From: Clostridiales bacterium
GTDB taxonomy: Bacteria > Bacillota_A > Clostridia > Saccharofermentanales > Saccharofermentanaceae
DNA length: 64,000 bases
Reading direction: 5' to 3'
NCBI GenBank assembly: GCA_017649745.1
Contig: JAGCGE010000226.1
Coordinates: forward strand, 1 to 64,000
The notes under the pieces were generated by a model that saw only the letters and a program-made list of their open reading frames with translations, was not told the origin of the DNA and did no database searches. A program made the translations under genes and the position numbers. Shown here piece after piece: positions 36,074 to 44,852 of the stretch. Position 1 is the first letter of the stretch. Each line of letters starts with the position of its first letter.

Positions 36074-36146
36074 CGGTTCCGGGTGGAATTGAACCACCTT
36101 CTGGGGATTTTCAGTCCTCTGCATAGACCGCCTCTGCCACAGAACC
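36074..36146 (-). tRNA. tRNA-Phe, anticodon GAA
   Basis: Acceptor GGTTCTG/CGGAACC, anticodon loop CTGAAAA on stem GAGGA/TCCCC, T arm GTGG-TTCAATT-CCAC. Discriminator G rather than the usual A. Confidence 0.85.
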
Positions 36147-36256
36147 AATAAAGTTGAAATCTTGCAAGATACTATTTCTTTTTGTTTACCGACGATAATA
36201 GGTTCTTATATTTACTATTTACCGTATCTTTTGTAGAAATAATAATTTCAACTTTG

Positions 36257-36329
36257 AGGGCATGATCAGACTTGAACTGATGAATGTCAGTTTTGCGGAC
36301 TGATGCGTTAGCCACTTCGCCACATGCCC
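36257..36329 (-). tRNA. tRNA-Cys, anticodon GCA
   Basis: Acceptor GGGCATG/CATGCCC, anticodon arm TCAGT-CCGCAAA-ACTGA, discriminator U, which is the Cys identity base. Confidence 0.9.
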
Positions 36330-36337
36330 TTCATATA

Positions 36338-37600
36338 CTACCGATGGTACCAACGACCACCATAACTAGAAGCATTCAATTTAAATTTCTTTGCCCATTT
36401 ATCAACGAACTTTGAAATTTCTTCTGTTACACTGCAGTTACAAAAACCATGAATTTGTATAATCCTATTATCTAATGATGTATTAATAGTATAAAAAGGT
36501 TTGTCTGGTTCTTCTTTCTTCCTTAGGAATAAGATGTATTGCTTTCCGTGTCCTACTGAATCTGTATAAGATCCAACGCAATGATGTAGCTCAGTACCTT
36601 CATAAATAAGATCTTTTAATTCAGGACAAGCGACAATTAAGTAATTATCATCCGAATATTCGAATTCTTTTACTTTTGGAAGAACCTTTTCTTGATATTC
36701 GTCATTCAGTTCTTTTAATGCAGCTATCCTTTGTTGAGCTCTGTATTTATTATAAACAGTAATAATTTGATCATGCTTCTCCTTTATTTTCTCATAACTA
36801 TTGACCTTGGGAACATACGGAAAATCTTTGCTCAATTCATGAGGCAAATAGGTCTTCATATTTAGATAATCGTTATAAAGCCAACCATTGCTATAATCCA
36901 AAGTTGATGCATATTCAACAACTTCTTTCATAAGCCAATAGTTTGAGTTTCTTAACTGTCTAAATCCCTGTAAATTTTGTTTAATCCATTCACCAGAAAA
37001 CCCATGCTCAATTAGTCTAATAAAGAGATCCAAAGTCATTGTTCTATGACACTCAATAAAGCATCTAAGATTCTTCGGATTCAATCCAAACACCTTCTTT
37101 AAATTAGATTCTTCTGGATGTATATGACAATATGTAGAACAATGACTGATAATCTTGCTAATGGATACATAAGTTCTATCATTATATCCCCACGGATACA
37201 GATCTCCTAAATTACATAGCAGTTTATAATTATACTTAAAAACTCTAAAAAGGTCTTGAACACCATAATAACTATAATTAAATCCACGAAGACCATGAAT
37301 TAAATCAGCAATTACAGGTTTGAAAGAATTATTAACTTGTTTATTTCCTGAAACAATTTTAATTTTAGGATTACTTTTGGTAAAATATTTCTCCAATCCT
37401 GTTTCACGCAAACGATTATTCGATGTTCCAAGAGATATAACTCCATCTCTTTTTATATCGTATCCATAAATACGATATCCACCAGAATCAATCTTTACGA
37501 TAACGCAAATTGTCTTTTTTAAAACCTTTGCAATAACATCGTAATCTTTTACTTGATCTAGTAATTTTTTCTTTTGTTGTTTTAGCTCTTCGACATCCAT
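36338..37600 (-). CDS. PcfJ-like protein
   Basis: 420 aa. The C-terminal region LIYEGTELHHCVGSYTDSVGHGK followed by ILFLRKKEEPDKPFYT and RIIQIHGFCN is the hallmark of PcfJ-like proteins known from mobile elements. The N-terminal two thirds are helical and unrecognised. Function of the family is not established. A second, more diverged copy of the domain occurs at 38978-40171. Confidence 0.75.
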   Translation of the reverse strand: MDVEELKQQKKKLLDQVKDYDVIAKVLKKTICVIVKIDSGGYRIYGYDIKRDGVISLGTSNNRLRETGLEKYFTKSNPKIKIVSGNKQVNNSFKPVIADLIHGLRGFNYSYYGVQDLFRVFKYNYKLLCNLGDLYPWGYNDRTYVSISKIISHCSTYCHIHPEESNLKKVFGLNPKNLRCFIECHRTMTLDLFIRLIEHGFSGEWIKQNLQGFRQLRNSNYWLMKEVVEYASTLDYSNGWLYNDYLNMKTYLPHELSKDFPYVPKVNSYEKIKEKHDQIITVYNKYRAQQRIAALKELNDEYQEKVLPKVKEFEYSDDNYLIVACPELKDLIYEGTELHHCVGSYTDSVGHGKQYILFLRKKEEPDKPFYTINTSLDNRIIQIHGFCNCSVTEEISKFVDKWAKKFKLNASSYGGRWYHR

Positions 37601-37917
37601 TACCAGGAAATTACAAACGTACCATCACGGTTAATAGCGTGCTTATATTCATACTCAGTGAGAACGTCTGAGAAAATTTCGCACATTTCTGCAACCTCTT
37701 TGAGATTCTCAGCACCAACAATGAGCTGATTAAGAGGATACTCTACGTTATGCAGGCCCTTCTTTGCAGCCTCAGTAATTGCTTTGTCGAGCTTTTCCTT
37801 GGTGGAATTAATCCACAAATCACGCTGAGGATTTACAGGCTTAGCTACAGCCTTCTTGGTTTTGTTTTTGTTGGCGAGAGCTTCCATCTCCTTCACAACA
37901 GTACTTGCTTTTTTCAT
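37600..37917 (-). CDS. Small basic hypothetical protein
   Basis: 105 aa from MKKASTVVKEMEA. Lys-rich, helical; GC-leaning codons. Stop overlaps the PcfJ-like start by one base. Confidence 0.6.
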   Translation of the reverse strand: MKKASTVVKEMEALANKNKTKKAVAKPVNPQRDLWINSTKEKLDKAITEAAKKGLHNVEYPLNQLIVGAENLKEVAEMCEIFSDVLTEYEYKHAINRDGTFVISW

Positions 37918-37957
37918 GATAAAATCTTTTAAATTAATCTTTAAAAACTGAAATTTG

Positions 37958-38030
37958 AGCGACAAAAGAGATTTGAACTCTCGACCTGAACCTTGGCAAG
38001 GTCCCGCTCTACCAACTGAGCTATTGTCGC
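37958..38030 (-). tRNA. tRNA-Gly, anticodon GCC
   Basis: Acceptor GCGACAA/TTGTCGC, anticodon arm GGACC-TTGCCAA-GGTTC, discriminator U, as expected for Gly. Confidence 0.9.
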
Positions 38031-38169
38031 AGATGCAATAAAAACAAAACTAATATGAAGTCGCGCGCAGACTATTAATGCAAGGTGGTTCTTCTTAGCT
38101 TTGAACTATTGAGTACTGGGGTAATATAAAAACCGCTTCCTTTGTCACCCGTTTTGTTTTTATTGCTCG

Positions 38170-38242
38170 AGCGGTAGAAGGGGTTCGAACCCTCGACTTT
38201 TAGCTTGGAAGGCTAACGCTCTACCAACTGAGTTACTACCGC
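38170..38242 (-). tRNA. tRNA-Gly, anticodon UCC
   Basis: Acceptor GCGGTAG/CTACCGC, anticodon arm TTAGC-CTTCCAA-GCTAA, discriminator U. The 140 nt between the two Gly genes show no coding frame. Confidence 0.9.
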
Positions 38243-38267
38243 TTTAAAAAACAGAATCTTGCAAGGT

Positions 38268-38342
38268 AGTTATAGCGGAAGTTACCGATTCGAACGATAT
38301 GTACCTGGTGTCCTGTGCATACAATACTATAACCAATTCTGT
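38268..38342 (-). pseudogene. tRNA-like remnant
   Basis: A T arm (TATCG-TTCGAAT-CGGTA) and 3' end are present, but the acceptor strands do not pair and the anticodon region has no U33 loop. It looks like a degraded tRNA. Confidence 0.4.
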
Positions 38343-38352
38343 CTTAAATTAA

Positions 38353-38517
38353 TTATTCTTCTACTTGCCAAGAAATAATACGTCCAACACGATGCGGTAC
38401 ATACTTTTCAACAAGTGCTATAGCAGCCTCATGGTTTAAAATCTTAGCATCTGTAACAAAAACACTAGAATTAATACCACCACTTAAATCTTGCCAAACA
38501 ATATAATAATGATTCAT
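38353..38517 (-). CDS. Small hypothetical protein (54 aa)
   Basis: ATG 38515-38517 overlaps the TAA of the upstream gene; TAA stop. Sequence YYIVWQDLSGGINSSVFVTD, strand-rich, unrecognised. Confidence 0.5.
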   Translation of the reverse strand: MNHYYIVWQDLSGGINSSVFVTDAKILNHEAAIALVEKYVPHRVGRIISWQVEE

Positions 38518-38975
38518 TATACACTATCCATTACAAGTTGTGTAATAACATCAAGATTCATCATGATTTGATCATGAATATCCCACTTATCACAACTTTC
38601 TAAATGTTTCTTCCAATGTTGTTCCCAAGCATCTAAATCTTTTTCTTTAGATTTATCATAACCTTCACTTGGAGAAGGTACATATGGCCAGGGACCTAAC
38701 ACTATTTCGTATTCACATCTCGACCAAAATTGATGAAAAGATTCTTTTTTGACAAATTCTTTAAATTCATCAAATGTTACTGGAACTTTCCAATACTTAA
38801 GACCGTCTTGATATAAGTTAACCTGCGCTTCATTAGTTGCTTTATCCAATTCAGCTTTTAATTCATCACAAGTACTAACTCTTCCTTTATATTGACGAAC
38901 AAAGTATGGAATTACATCATATGGTTCAAACTCTTTAGCATTAAAATTATAGTAGATTACGTTAAATGACTTCAT
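38517..38975 (-). CDS. Hypothetical protein
   Basis: 152 aa. FNVIYYNFNAKEFEPYDVIPYFVRQYK at the N-terminus and SRCEYEIVLGPWP resemble a phage family of unknown role seen in Bacteroidales and crAss-like phages (recall, not verified). Confidence 0.6.
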   Translation of the reverse strand: MKSFNVIYYNFNAKEFEPYDVIPYFVRQYKGRVSTCDELKAELDKATNEAQVNLYQDGLKYWKVPVTFDEFKEFVKKESFHQFWSRCEYEIVLGPWPYVPSPSEGYDKSKEKDLDAWEQHWKKHLESCDKWDIHDQIMMNLDVITQLVMDSV

Positions 38976-38977
38976 AA

Positions 38978-40171
38978 TTAGTACGGTAAATCATCATTTA
39001 TTAATTGTTGTACAGCAGCTTGTTCTAAATAAAGAGGTTCTCTTTTTTCTTCTTTGGGCGCTTCTTGTTCAAATAAAGATATTAACGCATCCTTATTTTC
39101 TTCAATAAAATCAAGTGCATATTTTTTTGTAGAAGGACTTACCGGTTGATCATATCTTTTAAACATTTGATTAAACCTGGGTTCTCCATTTACACAAGTT
39201 ATACCCAATGTACAATCTTCAGGTTCATTCAAGTGAAATGCGATATAATGATGATATTTAATTGAATGATAGTAATTGGTATACAAACAATGATGCATTA
39301 AACAACCTTCTGTAAAAATAGCTTCCTCTGTATTTAAAAGAATAAACGGAAGGAATTGACTTTTGTCTACATCATAAATAGGATCGCTTTTCTTACTAGA
39401 AATTTCTCTAGACATTAACTCTAAAGTCTGACGTTTATGCTCCTCCTCAATACGTTTCAGGGACCAATTAAAATCAACAACTTCGTTTAACTTAATTGCT
39501 GAATTTAATAAATCGTAAAGTCTAGGCTTTAAAGTATCATCAGCTTTGCAAATTACATCAATACTTCTTTCTGGATTTTTAGTAAAAGTAACTACATCCT
39601 CTAAAGGAAATGGATATAAGTGAAATCTACGAGAAAAAACACAGTGTTTTCTAATATGTCTCCAAGAAACATTTTTTATCCTAAATACATAAGTTCCAAC
39701 TGTCTTATAAAATGTTTCTTCGTTATAAATTCTTCCAGTAAGAATTCTACGAAACACTACTTTGTTCTTAATAAAACTGTGAAGAACAGAACTAGAAATA
39801 TCTTTGAACCAGTTAATTCCTAAATGTAAAATAAATCCTAAAACAAATTCTGAACTTATATTACCTCCAAAAGAAATTTCCTTCTTACCGATGTAGATAG
39901 TTCCTTTATCAGTAACTAATGGATAAAATGTTTTTCCGTATCTTTTTACAGAAATACGTTGTCTAACATAGTAAATACAATTATCTGCAGCAGATAACTT
40001 CTCAGTAGTTTTATAAATACAACCTTCATATCTAAGTTTATCTTCATAACTTAGACTCTTATCGTAGTTATAATCAATACCATATGGCTTAATATGAACC
40101 TCACGGTAGAAACACTTTTCTTTAGGAAAAGTTTCAACAAATTTTGGAAGTGTTATAGCTTTTTTATTCAT
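38978..40171 (-). CDS. PcfJ-like protein, diverged
   Basis: 397 aa from MNKKAITLPKF. FTEGCLMHHCLYTNYYHSIKYHHYIAFHL plays the part of the LHHCVGSY block of PcfJ, and GITCVNGEPRFNQMF follows. Several conserved positions differ, so it is either a distant PcfJ or an inactive copy. The longer frame upstream overlaps tRNA-Ser and is rejected. Confidence 0.65.
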   Translation of the reverse strand: MNKKAITLPKFVETFPKEKCFYREVHIKPYGIDYNYDKSLSYEDKLRYEGCIYKTTEKLSAADNCIYYVRQRISVKRYGKTFYPLVTDKGTIYIGKKEISFGGNISSEFVLGFILHLGINWFKDISSSVLHSFIKNKVVFRRILTGRIYNEETFYKTVGTYVFRIKNVSWRHIRKHCVFSRRFHLYPFPLEDVVTFTKNPERSIDVICKADDTLKPRLYDLLNSAIKLNEVVDFNWSLKRIEEEHKRQTLELMSREISSKKSDPIYDVDKSQFLPFILLNTEEAIFTEGCLMHHCLYTNYYHSIKYHHYIAFHLNEPEDCTLGITCVNGEPRFNQMFKRYDQPVSPSTKKYALDFIEENKDALISLFEQEAPKEEKREPLYLEQAAVQQLINDDLPY

Positions 40172-40185
40172 GATTTTATTATTTG

Positions 40186-40270
40186 CGGAAGGTAAGAGAT
40201 TCGAACTCCTGGTACCTTTCGGTACGCTTGTTTTCAAGACAAGTGCTATAGACCGCTCAGCCAACCTTCC
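40186..40270 (-). tRNA. tRNA-Ser, anticodon UGA
   Basis: Class II tRNA with variable arm (GTACCGAAAGGTAC), acceptor GGAAGGT/ACCTTCC, anticodon loop CTTGAAA, discriminator G. Confidence 0.9.
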
Positions 40271-40521
40271 GAATAAGCAATTACACCAAATATAATGCTA
40301 CCTATAAGACACCAAATTAAAAAAGAATTCCACTTTTCATAATAGTTGTTAATAAAGGTAATACGATTACATTTGGAATCGAGAACGATAATATCTAACT
40401 TATATCCGTTATCTATTATCCAAGCAATATAGGCTAGTATAAATGATACAACACTAATTGCTCCTAAAATAGCACACGCTATACCTAGATGTACTGCAAA
40501 ATGTATTATTGTATCTTTCAT
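40246..40521 (-). CDS. Small membrane protein overlapping tRNA-Ser
   Basis: 91 aa from MKDTIIHFAVHL with two hydrophobic segments (about residues 5-30 and 65-80). The last codons and TAG lie inside the tRNA-Ser 5' half, so the stop is supplied by the tRNA gene. Confidence 0.5.
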   Translation of the reverse strand: MKDTIIHFAVHLGIACAILGAISVVSFILAYIAWIIDNGYKLDIIVLDSKCNRITFINNYYEKWNSFLIWCLIGSIIFGVIAYSEGWLSGL

Positions 40522-40523
40522 AG

Positions 40524-40610
40524 CGGAAAGTAGTGGATTCGAACCACTGGACCGATTACTCGATCGAGAGTTTAGCAAACTCTTGGTTTAAGCCGCTCAC
40601 CCAACTTTCC
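40524..40610 (-). tRNA. tRNA-Ser, anticodon GCU
   Basis: Class II tRNA, acceptor GGAAAGT/ACTTTCC, anticodon arm AGAGT-TTGCTAA-ACTCT, variable arm present, discriminator G. Confidence 0.9.
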
Positions 40611-40751
40611 GAAAAGAGGACTTCTGTTCCCAGGTGCCTCTAGTTTGAATATGGTTTCTGGTTTACACATATTCTAATTGTTCCGACCCGGCTATAACGT
40701 TTCCTTGATCGTCACCAAGTACTTTGCTTCGCATATGTGCCTAAGCACCGG

Positions 40752-40834
40752 TGGGAAGAAAAGGATTTGAACCTATGTAACCCGAAGGTGTTGGATTTAC
40801 AGTCCAATGCAATTGACCACTCTGCCATCTTCCC
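40752..40834 (-). tRNA. tRNA-Tyr, anticodon GUA
   Basis: Acceptor GGGAAGA/TCTTCCC, anticodon loop CTGTAAA, long variable arm (CCTTCGGGTT), discriminator A. Between it and tRNA-Ser are about 140 nt without a gene. Confidence 0.9.
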
Positions 40835-40867
40835 ATTTACCGCTTTTTAACGCAAGCGGCTTGCGTA

Positions 40868-41083
40868 TCACTTACCAAGAATCTTATTCAGAATCTTGAT
40901 AGAACCACTGTTCTGAGTCACAAGGCCACCCAGATTAGAGTTCTCCTTAGTGAGCTCGATGATAACCTTAGTGTTGCTTTCCTTTTCGGCATTCGCAGCA
41001 GCGTTAATGTTTTCAAAGTCAGCAACTGCCTGCTTGACGGTTTCCAGAACCGCTGTTTGTTTTTCTAATAATTCCGTATACAT
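40868..41083 (-). CDS. Small coiled-coil protein
   Basis: 71 aa, heptad-like helix (VLETVKQAVADFENINAA...), GC-leaning codons. Stops at TGA; the inverted repeat CGCAAGC/GCTTGCG and AAAAAG follow on the minus strand, forming a likely terminator. Read-through would run across the hairpin to TAA eight codons on. Confidence 0.6.
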   Translation of the reverse strand: MYTELLEKQTAVLETVKQAVADFENINAAANAEKESNTKVIIELTKENSNLGGLVTQNSGSIKILNKILGK

Positions 41084-41097
41084 GGTTTATTATTTTT

Positions 41098-41448
41098 TTA
41101 CCAACCCCAATAACTAGAAGTAGTAACAGGCTCTTCGACTACAGTCTCTGTCTTGGGATGACATAATTTACAGTTTGGAGAATCCATTATATTTATAGAA
41201 CGATAATCGGTATTTTGCAGACAAGTTACCCACAACCACATTTCGTGTCCGTCTTCTTCAAAAACGTGTTTTTCAACAATAATCGCATGTCCTTTACAAC
41301 CACGTTCAGGATGATACGCTTTACCAATTGTTCTAGAAATGTAATGTTCGTTTAAAGAATCAGTAGTACTTGGAGCGATAACGCATCCAGTTACGAAACC
41401 ACACACAAGTACTACTGTTCCTATAATAACTAACAACCACTTGCGCAT
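41098..41448 (-). CDS. Predicted lipoprotein with Cys pair
   Basis: 116 aa. Signal peptide with lipobox-like FVTGC near residue 22; mature part has CxxC (PNCKLCHP) that may bind metal. One base from the SPFH gene, so possibly part of a membrane complex with it. Confidence 0.6.
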   Translation of the reverse strand: MRKWLLVIIGTVVLVCGFVTGCVIAPSTTDSLNEHYISRTIGKAYHPERGCKGHAIIVEKHVFEEDGHEMWLWVTCLQNTDYRSINIMDSPNCKLCHPKTETVVEEPVTTSSYWGW

Positions 41449-42692
41449 TACTTCTTGTCGGCAATCTTCTCGGTAATACCAAGAAGCATGTTAAGACCTA
41501 CGGCATCCATTGCTGCACCATTGCCATTGGAACTTCCCATCATAACTTCAGGAACCCAACGAACATTGGACTTAGAAAGAGCTTCAGCGACACCAACCTG
41601 AGTCTTATATTTCCACTCAGCGGCTTCCTGAGGAGTCAGACCTGCAGCAACCTTAAGTCTATTGGCTTCAGCTTCGGCCTGACCTTCAGCAACGATACGT
41701 TTCTTATCAAACTCTGCCTTCTCAGCAGCAAGTTTAGAAACTTCACGTTCCTGTTCAGCCTTGGTAACCTCAACAGCCTTAATCTTTTCCTGTTCCCACT
41801 TAGCCTTTTCAGCAGCAGCCTTACCCTCTTCAGTAATCTGAACGGTACGCTGAATTGCCTCAAGAGACTTAGTCTTAGCAGTGATTACAGCTAGATTAGC
41901 AGACTTCTGGGCATCAATCTGATCCTGAGTGGCCCTATCATATTTGATATCAATGATAGATACCAGACCGCTTGTAATGCCATACATAGAGAAAGGAGAA
42001 ACTTCCTGTCGAGCATAACCACCAACAGAATTGGGATCACTAATAATCTCTGCACGAACACGAGTTTCCTTGTCACCAGTAAGTTCATTGATTACTTCTT
42101 CCTTAATCGAACGAGTCTTATAAACACCGTTGTTAAGCTGATCAGTAATGTAAGAAATCAAATCGGTTCTAGTCTCAGAAACCGATTCAAGACTTGACAT
42201 CAGAGGACCACAAGCAGTAACGACCTTGTACAAAGTAGGACGAACTAGATTGTTGATAAGCGCTTCCTCACTACCGAAATCTCGCTGAATCTTCTCCATA
42301 TTCTGAGAATCGTTAGGAAGGACCACTCGGAATGAACCAACAATCATTCCACGACCCTTATCATTGAAGGTCAACGCAGCAGCAGGATTCTTTCCTTCAG
42401 CAACATAGCCGTTCTCATCTTTGCGGAGCTCAGAGAACTCTACCTGAGAAGTCTTGTTGTACACGGAAAGATTTCCGAATAACTGCCACTGAAGTCCACC
42501 GTCTGTCCACACGTGATACTTACCGCTAATGGGCATCTGACAGACATAGTTCTTGGATTTGTTCGCATCCTCTGCGATCTTAGGGATAAACAGAAGAACG
42601 AAAATAGCAATAGCTGCTACAATGATGCCCCAAAGGGTCTTACGGGAGACTTTAATCGGCTGTCTCGTTGCCGTTTCGCGAAAGTTCGCCAT
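41448..42692 (-). CDS. SPFH/Band 7 domain membrane protein
   Basis: 414 aa from MANFRETATRQ. One TM segment (GIIVAAIAIFVLLFIP), then the SPFH domain (LRKDENGYVAEG..., RGMIVGSFRVVLP), a long Ala/Glu/Lys coiled coil (EEGKAAAEKAKWEQEKIKAVEV) and a C-terminal region. Prohibitin/HflK-like proteins scaffold membrane proteases; several large phages carry one. Strong GC-leaning codon use implies high expression. Confidence 0.85.
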   Translation of the reverse strand: MANFRETATRQPIKVSRKTLWGIIVAAIAIFVLLFIPKIAEDANKSKNYVCQMPISGKYHVWTDGGLQWQLFGNLSVYNKTSQVEFSELRKDENGYVAEGKNPAAALTFNDKGRGMIVGSFRVVLPNDSQNMEKIQRDFGSEEALINNLVRPTLYKVVTACGPLMSSLESVSETRTDLISYITDQLNNGVYKTRSIKEEVINELTGDKETRVRAEIISDPNSVGGYARQEVSPFSMYGITSGLVSIIDIKYDRATQDQIDAQKSANLAVITAKTKSLEAIQRTVQITEEGKAAAEKAKWEQEKIKAVEVTKAEQEREVSKLAAEKAEFDKKRIVAEGQAEAEANRLKVAAGLTPQEAAEWKYKTQVGVAEALSKSNVRWVPEVMMGSSNGNGAAMDAVGLNMLLGITEKIADKK

Positions 42693-42903
42693 TGTCTTTT
42701 GATTTAAAAGGTTTAACAAGTTTTGATTTTTCCTTTCTCGGTTCTTCCTTGTCAGAAGCTAACCAATAATAAAACGGGATATACATCCTGCTGGGTTTAA
42801 GTTTTCTATTAGTAAACTGAATAAGCCCAGCAGTCTGAGCAATCAGCATTACATAATAGACAAACGCTAGTATTACTACTAGGAATACAAGTAATCTCCA
42901 CAT
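42652..42903 (-). CDS. Small membrane protein
   Basis: 83 aa; one TM helix (LLVFLVVILAFVYYVMLIA) and a basic C-terminal tail that overlaps the SPFH start by about 40 nt. Likely co-expressed with SPFH. Confidence 0.55.
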   Translation of the reverse strand: MWRLLVFLVVILAFVYYVMLIAQTAGLIQFTNRKLKPSRMYIPFYYWLASDKEEPRKEKSKLVKPFKSKDNGELSRNGNETAD

Positions 42904-42904
42904 A

Positions 42905-43252
42905 TTAATTTATAGGTTTTGATAGAAAATCTCCAATGTTGTGTAATAGATTACAGAACCAATCGTCCTTCGCTTGAAGTTCAACACCATCGTACACTTC
43001 GTCCATTGCCGATAAATAAATCCAAAATATAGCAATAGAACCTATGATATTAAGTACCGGTACGAATAAAGTTGCAAGAATAACAAGTATAAGCCATATA
43101 GGGATTGGTAATTTTTCATAAGTTGTTTCACCAAGCCTTCTACTGTAATAGTCTACTCGTTCCACTTTCTTAACAACCGTGTAATTAAGAAAAATAGCCC
43201 AAATACAGTAAATCACAACTGAGATGAGAATCAGCCAAATTTTCCAGTTCAT
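42905..43252 (-). CDS. Membrane protein
   Basis: 115 aa with two TM helices (residues about 5-24 and 50-78). Unknown function; upstream of the SPFH group. Confidence 0.55.
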   Translation of the reverse strand: MNWKIWLILISVVIYCIWAIFLNYTVVKKVERVDYYSRRLGETTYEKLPIPIWLILVILATLFVPVLNIIGSIAIFWIYLSAMDEVYDGVELQAKDDWFCNLLHNIGDFLSKPIN

Positions 43253-43412
43253 AATTAAAAAGATTAAAAATTCTAACTTAACGAAAATTAAAAAGAGAAA
43301 TTTGTTAAAAATGGAGCCAGTATTAGACCATCTGGCAAGGTTTTAAAATATGTTTTCAGTCATAATTTTTTAAGAAGTATCTCTTTTTATGACAGTTAAG
43401 AGAGAATTAACG

Positions 43413-43486
43413 TCGGGGTGATACGACTCGAACGTACGACCCCCTGCTCCCAAAGCAGGTGTTCTAGCCAACTGAACTACACCCCG
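43413..43486 (-). tRNA. tRNA-Pro, anticodon UGG
   Basis: Acceptor CGGGGTG/CACCCCG, anticodon arm CCTGC-TTTGGGA-GCAGG, discriminator A. Confidence 0.9.
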
Positions 43487-43492
43487 AGTTTA

Positions 43493-43663
43493 TTAAATAA
43501 ACATGTCTTCTGTTTTAGCAATTGAATCGTATATCTTACGAAGAAGTTTGTATTCTTCGGATTCAGGATTCGATTCCAAAGAACGAACGGTTGCAGAATC
43601 GATAATTTGTCTACATTCGTCCAAATGTTCTTTCAGTTTTAAAAATGCAAACGCAGAACTCAT
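43493..43663 (-). CDS. Small helical protein (56 aa)
   Basis: ATG 43661-43663 overlaps the upstream TAA, TAA stop 43493-43495. Helical, charged (FLKLKEHLDECRQIIDSATV). No family recognised. A plus-strand frame over the same bases is a shadow. Confidence 0.5.
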   Translation of the reverse strand: MSSAFAFLKLKEHLDECRQIIDSATVRSLESNPESEEYKLLRKIYDSIAKTEDMFI

Positions 43664-43848
43664 TACCAAAAAAGTTTTTGTTTTCTGAATAAATTAATAG
43701 CCTTTTTAGTTGGCATACCCATGTGCCAGAAATAAGATCTTAGGGCACGAACAAAGTTATTACCACAATAGTCCACACACCCTAACTTAGAATCAAAAAT
43801 CGTCCAACCTTTAGAAGAACGTTTAAATGAATAGTATAAATATTTCAT
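43663..43848 (-). CDS. Small basic protein
   Basis: 61 aa, Lys/Tyr/Phe-rich, alpha/beta impression; function unknown. TAA overlaps next start. Confidence 0.5.
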   Translation of the reverse strand: MKYLYYSFKRSSKGWTIFDSKLGCVDYCGNNFVRALRSYFWHMGMPTKKAINLFRKQKLFW

Positions 43849-43858
43849 AGTTGATTTG

Positions 43859-43932
43859 AGCCGAATGAGGGATTCGAACCCACGACCCCGAGATTACAAA
43901 TCACGTGCTCTGGCCAGCTGAGCTAATTCGGC
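43859..43932 (-). tRNA. tRNA-Thr, anticodon UGU
   Basis: Acceptor GCCGAAT/ATTCGGC, anticodon loop TTTGTAA, T arm GTGGG-TTCGAAT-CCCTC. Discriminator U. Confidence 0.9.
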
Positions 43933-43949
43933 TTTTGTTAATAATTATT

Positions 43950-44231
43950 TTATATTTCTCTACTTATATCAATGTTGTTTTCAAGAAAAGCTATAGCAAT
44001 AGATTCTTCACAAGTGATTATATCAATTCCACGCTCTATAAAAGGCATAGTTTTAATGTTTTCAGGAAGAAAGAGTACAAATACTTTAGAAGTAAGTCTA
44101 CTAATACATTTAACACATATCATCCTATCTCTTTGTTCTGCTGTATTAGTAACTTTTTCTACTTCTAAAATATCAAGAAAACAACCATGAACAACATATA
44201 CTATATCTCCTACTTGCAATTCATTACTCAT
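43950..44231 (-). CDS. Hypothetical protein
   Basis: 93 aa, beta-rich N-terminus (LQVGDIVYVVHGCFLDILEVEKV, KOW/SH3-like impression) and acidic C-terminus. Function unknown. Confidence 0.5.
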   Translation of the reverse strand: MSNELQVGDIVYVVHGCFLDILEVEKVTNTAEQRDRMICVKCISRLTSKVFVLFLPENIKTMPFIERGIDIITCEESIAIAFLENNIDISREI

Positions 44232-44478
44232 TTACTAATTTATCAAAATCAAAACACGCTTTTCCAAAAGGTCTGAGAGAACCTTTCCATATTAAACACG
44301 CTGTTGCTTCGTTTAAATCTTTTCCTTTTAATATAGTAAATCCCTCAAAACATCCTACAATTGGAAAAACTGTATATTGAACAAGGTCGTGTTCTTGTAA
44401 TTCGTTAACAGATTTTATTTCTCCATAATATACAAAATCTGTTTCTTCTTCTTTTATCCAAATGTATTGTTCTTTCAT
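44224..44478 (-). CDS. Hypothetical protein
   Basis: 84 aa, beta-strand pattern (YIWIKEEETDFVYYGEIKSV). Overlaps the next gene by 8 nt. Unknown function. Confidence 0.5.
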   Translation of the reverse strand: MKEQYIWIKEEETDFVYYGEIKSVNELQEHDLVQYTVFPIVGCFEGFTILKGKDLNEATACLIWKGSLRPFGKACFDFDKLVNE

Positions 44479-44492
44479 AATAATAATTTTAG

Positions 44493-44564
44493 TACTGGGT
44501 AGGAGAATCGAACTCCTATTACAAGAATGAAAATCTTGGGTACTAGCCGTTATACGAACCCAGC
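44493..44564 (-). tRNA. tRNA-Glu, anticodon UUC
   Basis: Acceptor GCTGGGT/ACCCAGT, anticodon arm CAAGA-TTTTCAT-TCTTG, T arm AGGAG-TTCGATT-CTCCT. Confidence 0.9.
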
Positions 44565-44570
44565 ATATGG

Positions 44571-44644
44571 TGGAATAACTAAGAGTTGAACTTAGGACCT
44601 TTACATTATCAGTGTAATGCTCTAACCAACTGAGCTATTATTCC
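44571..44644 (-). tRNA. tRNA-Ile, anticodon GAU
   Basis: Acceptor GGAATAA/TTATTCC, anticodon arm TTACA-CTGATAA-TGTAA, discriminator A. Confidence 0.9.
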
Positions 44645-44648
44645 ATAA

Positions 44649-44764
44649 AAGTACGTAAGTGAACTGTAGCTTAGCTGGGCGTATTTGCCTCACTCTTCCC
44701 AGCAACGCCTTTTCATTACAGCTCCAATTAACACCCTTAGCAACCGAGGCGACTCTACGTACTT
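44649..44764 (-). ncRNA. Structured RNA element closed by a 9-bp inverted repeat (El-1)
   Basis: Perfect ends AAGTACGTA / TACGTACTT, 116 nt, sitting 7 nt from tRNA-Asp and 4 nt from tRNA-Ile, so it is cut from the same transcript. On the minus strand it begins GAGTCGCCT, contains AAGGGTGT, an internal pairing GAGCTGTA/TACAGTTC and GCTGGG/CCCAGC. AAGGGTGT recurs in El-2 and at 61.2 kb. No coding frame, no tRNA fold. Confidence 0.55.
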
Positions 44765-44770
44765 ATTTAG

Positions 44771-44846
44771 CAGTGCGTACCGGACTCGAACCGGCGACCA
44801 CTTGAGTGACAGTCAAGTATTCTAACCAAAACTGAACTAACGCACT
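44771..44846 (-). tRNA. tRNA-Asp, anticodon GUC
   Basis: Acceptor AGTGCGT/ACGCACT, anticodon arm CTTGA-CTGTCAC-TCAAG, discriminator G, the Asp identity base. Slightly enlarged D loop. Confidence 0.88.
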
Positions 44847-44852
44847 ATAAGG

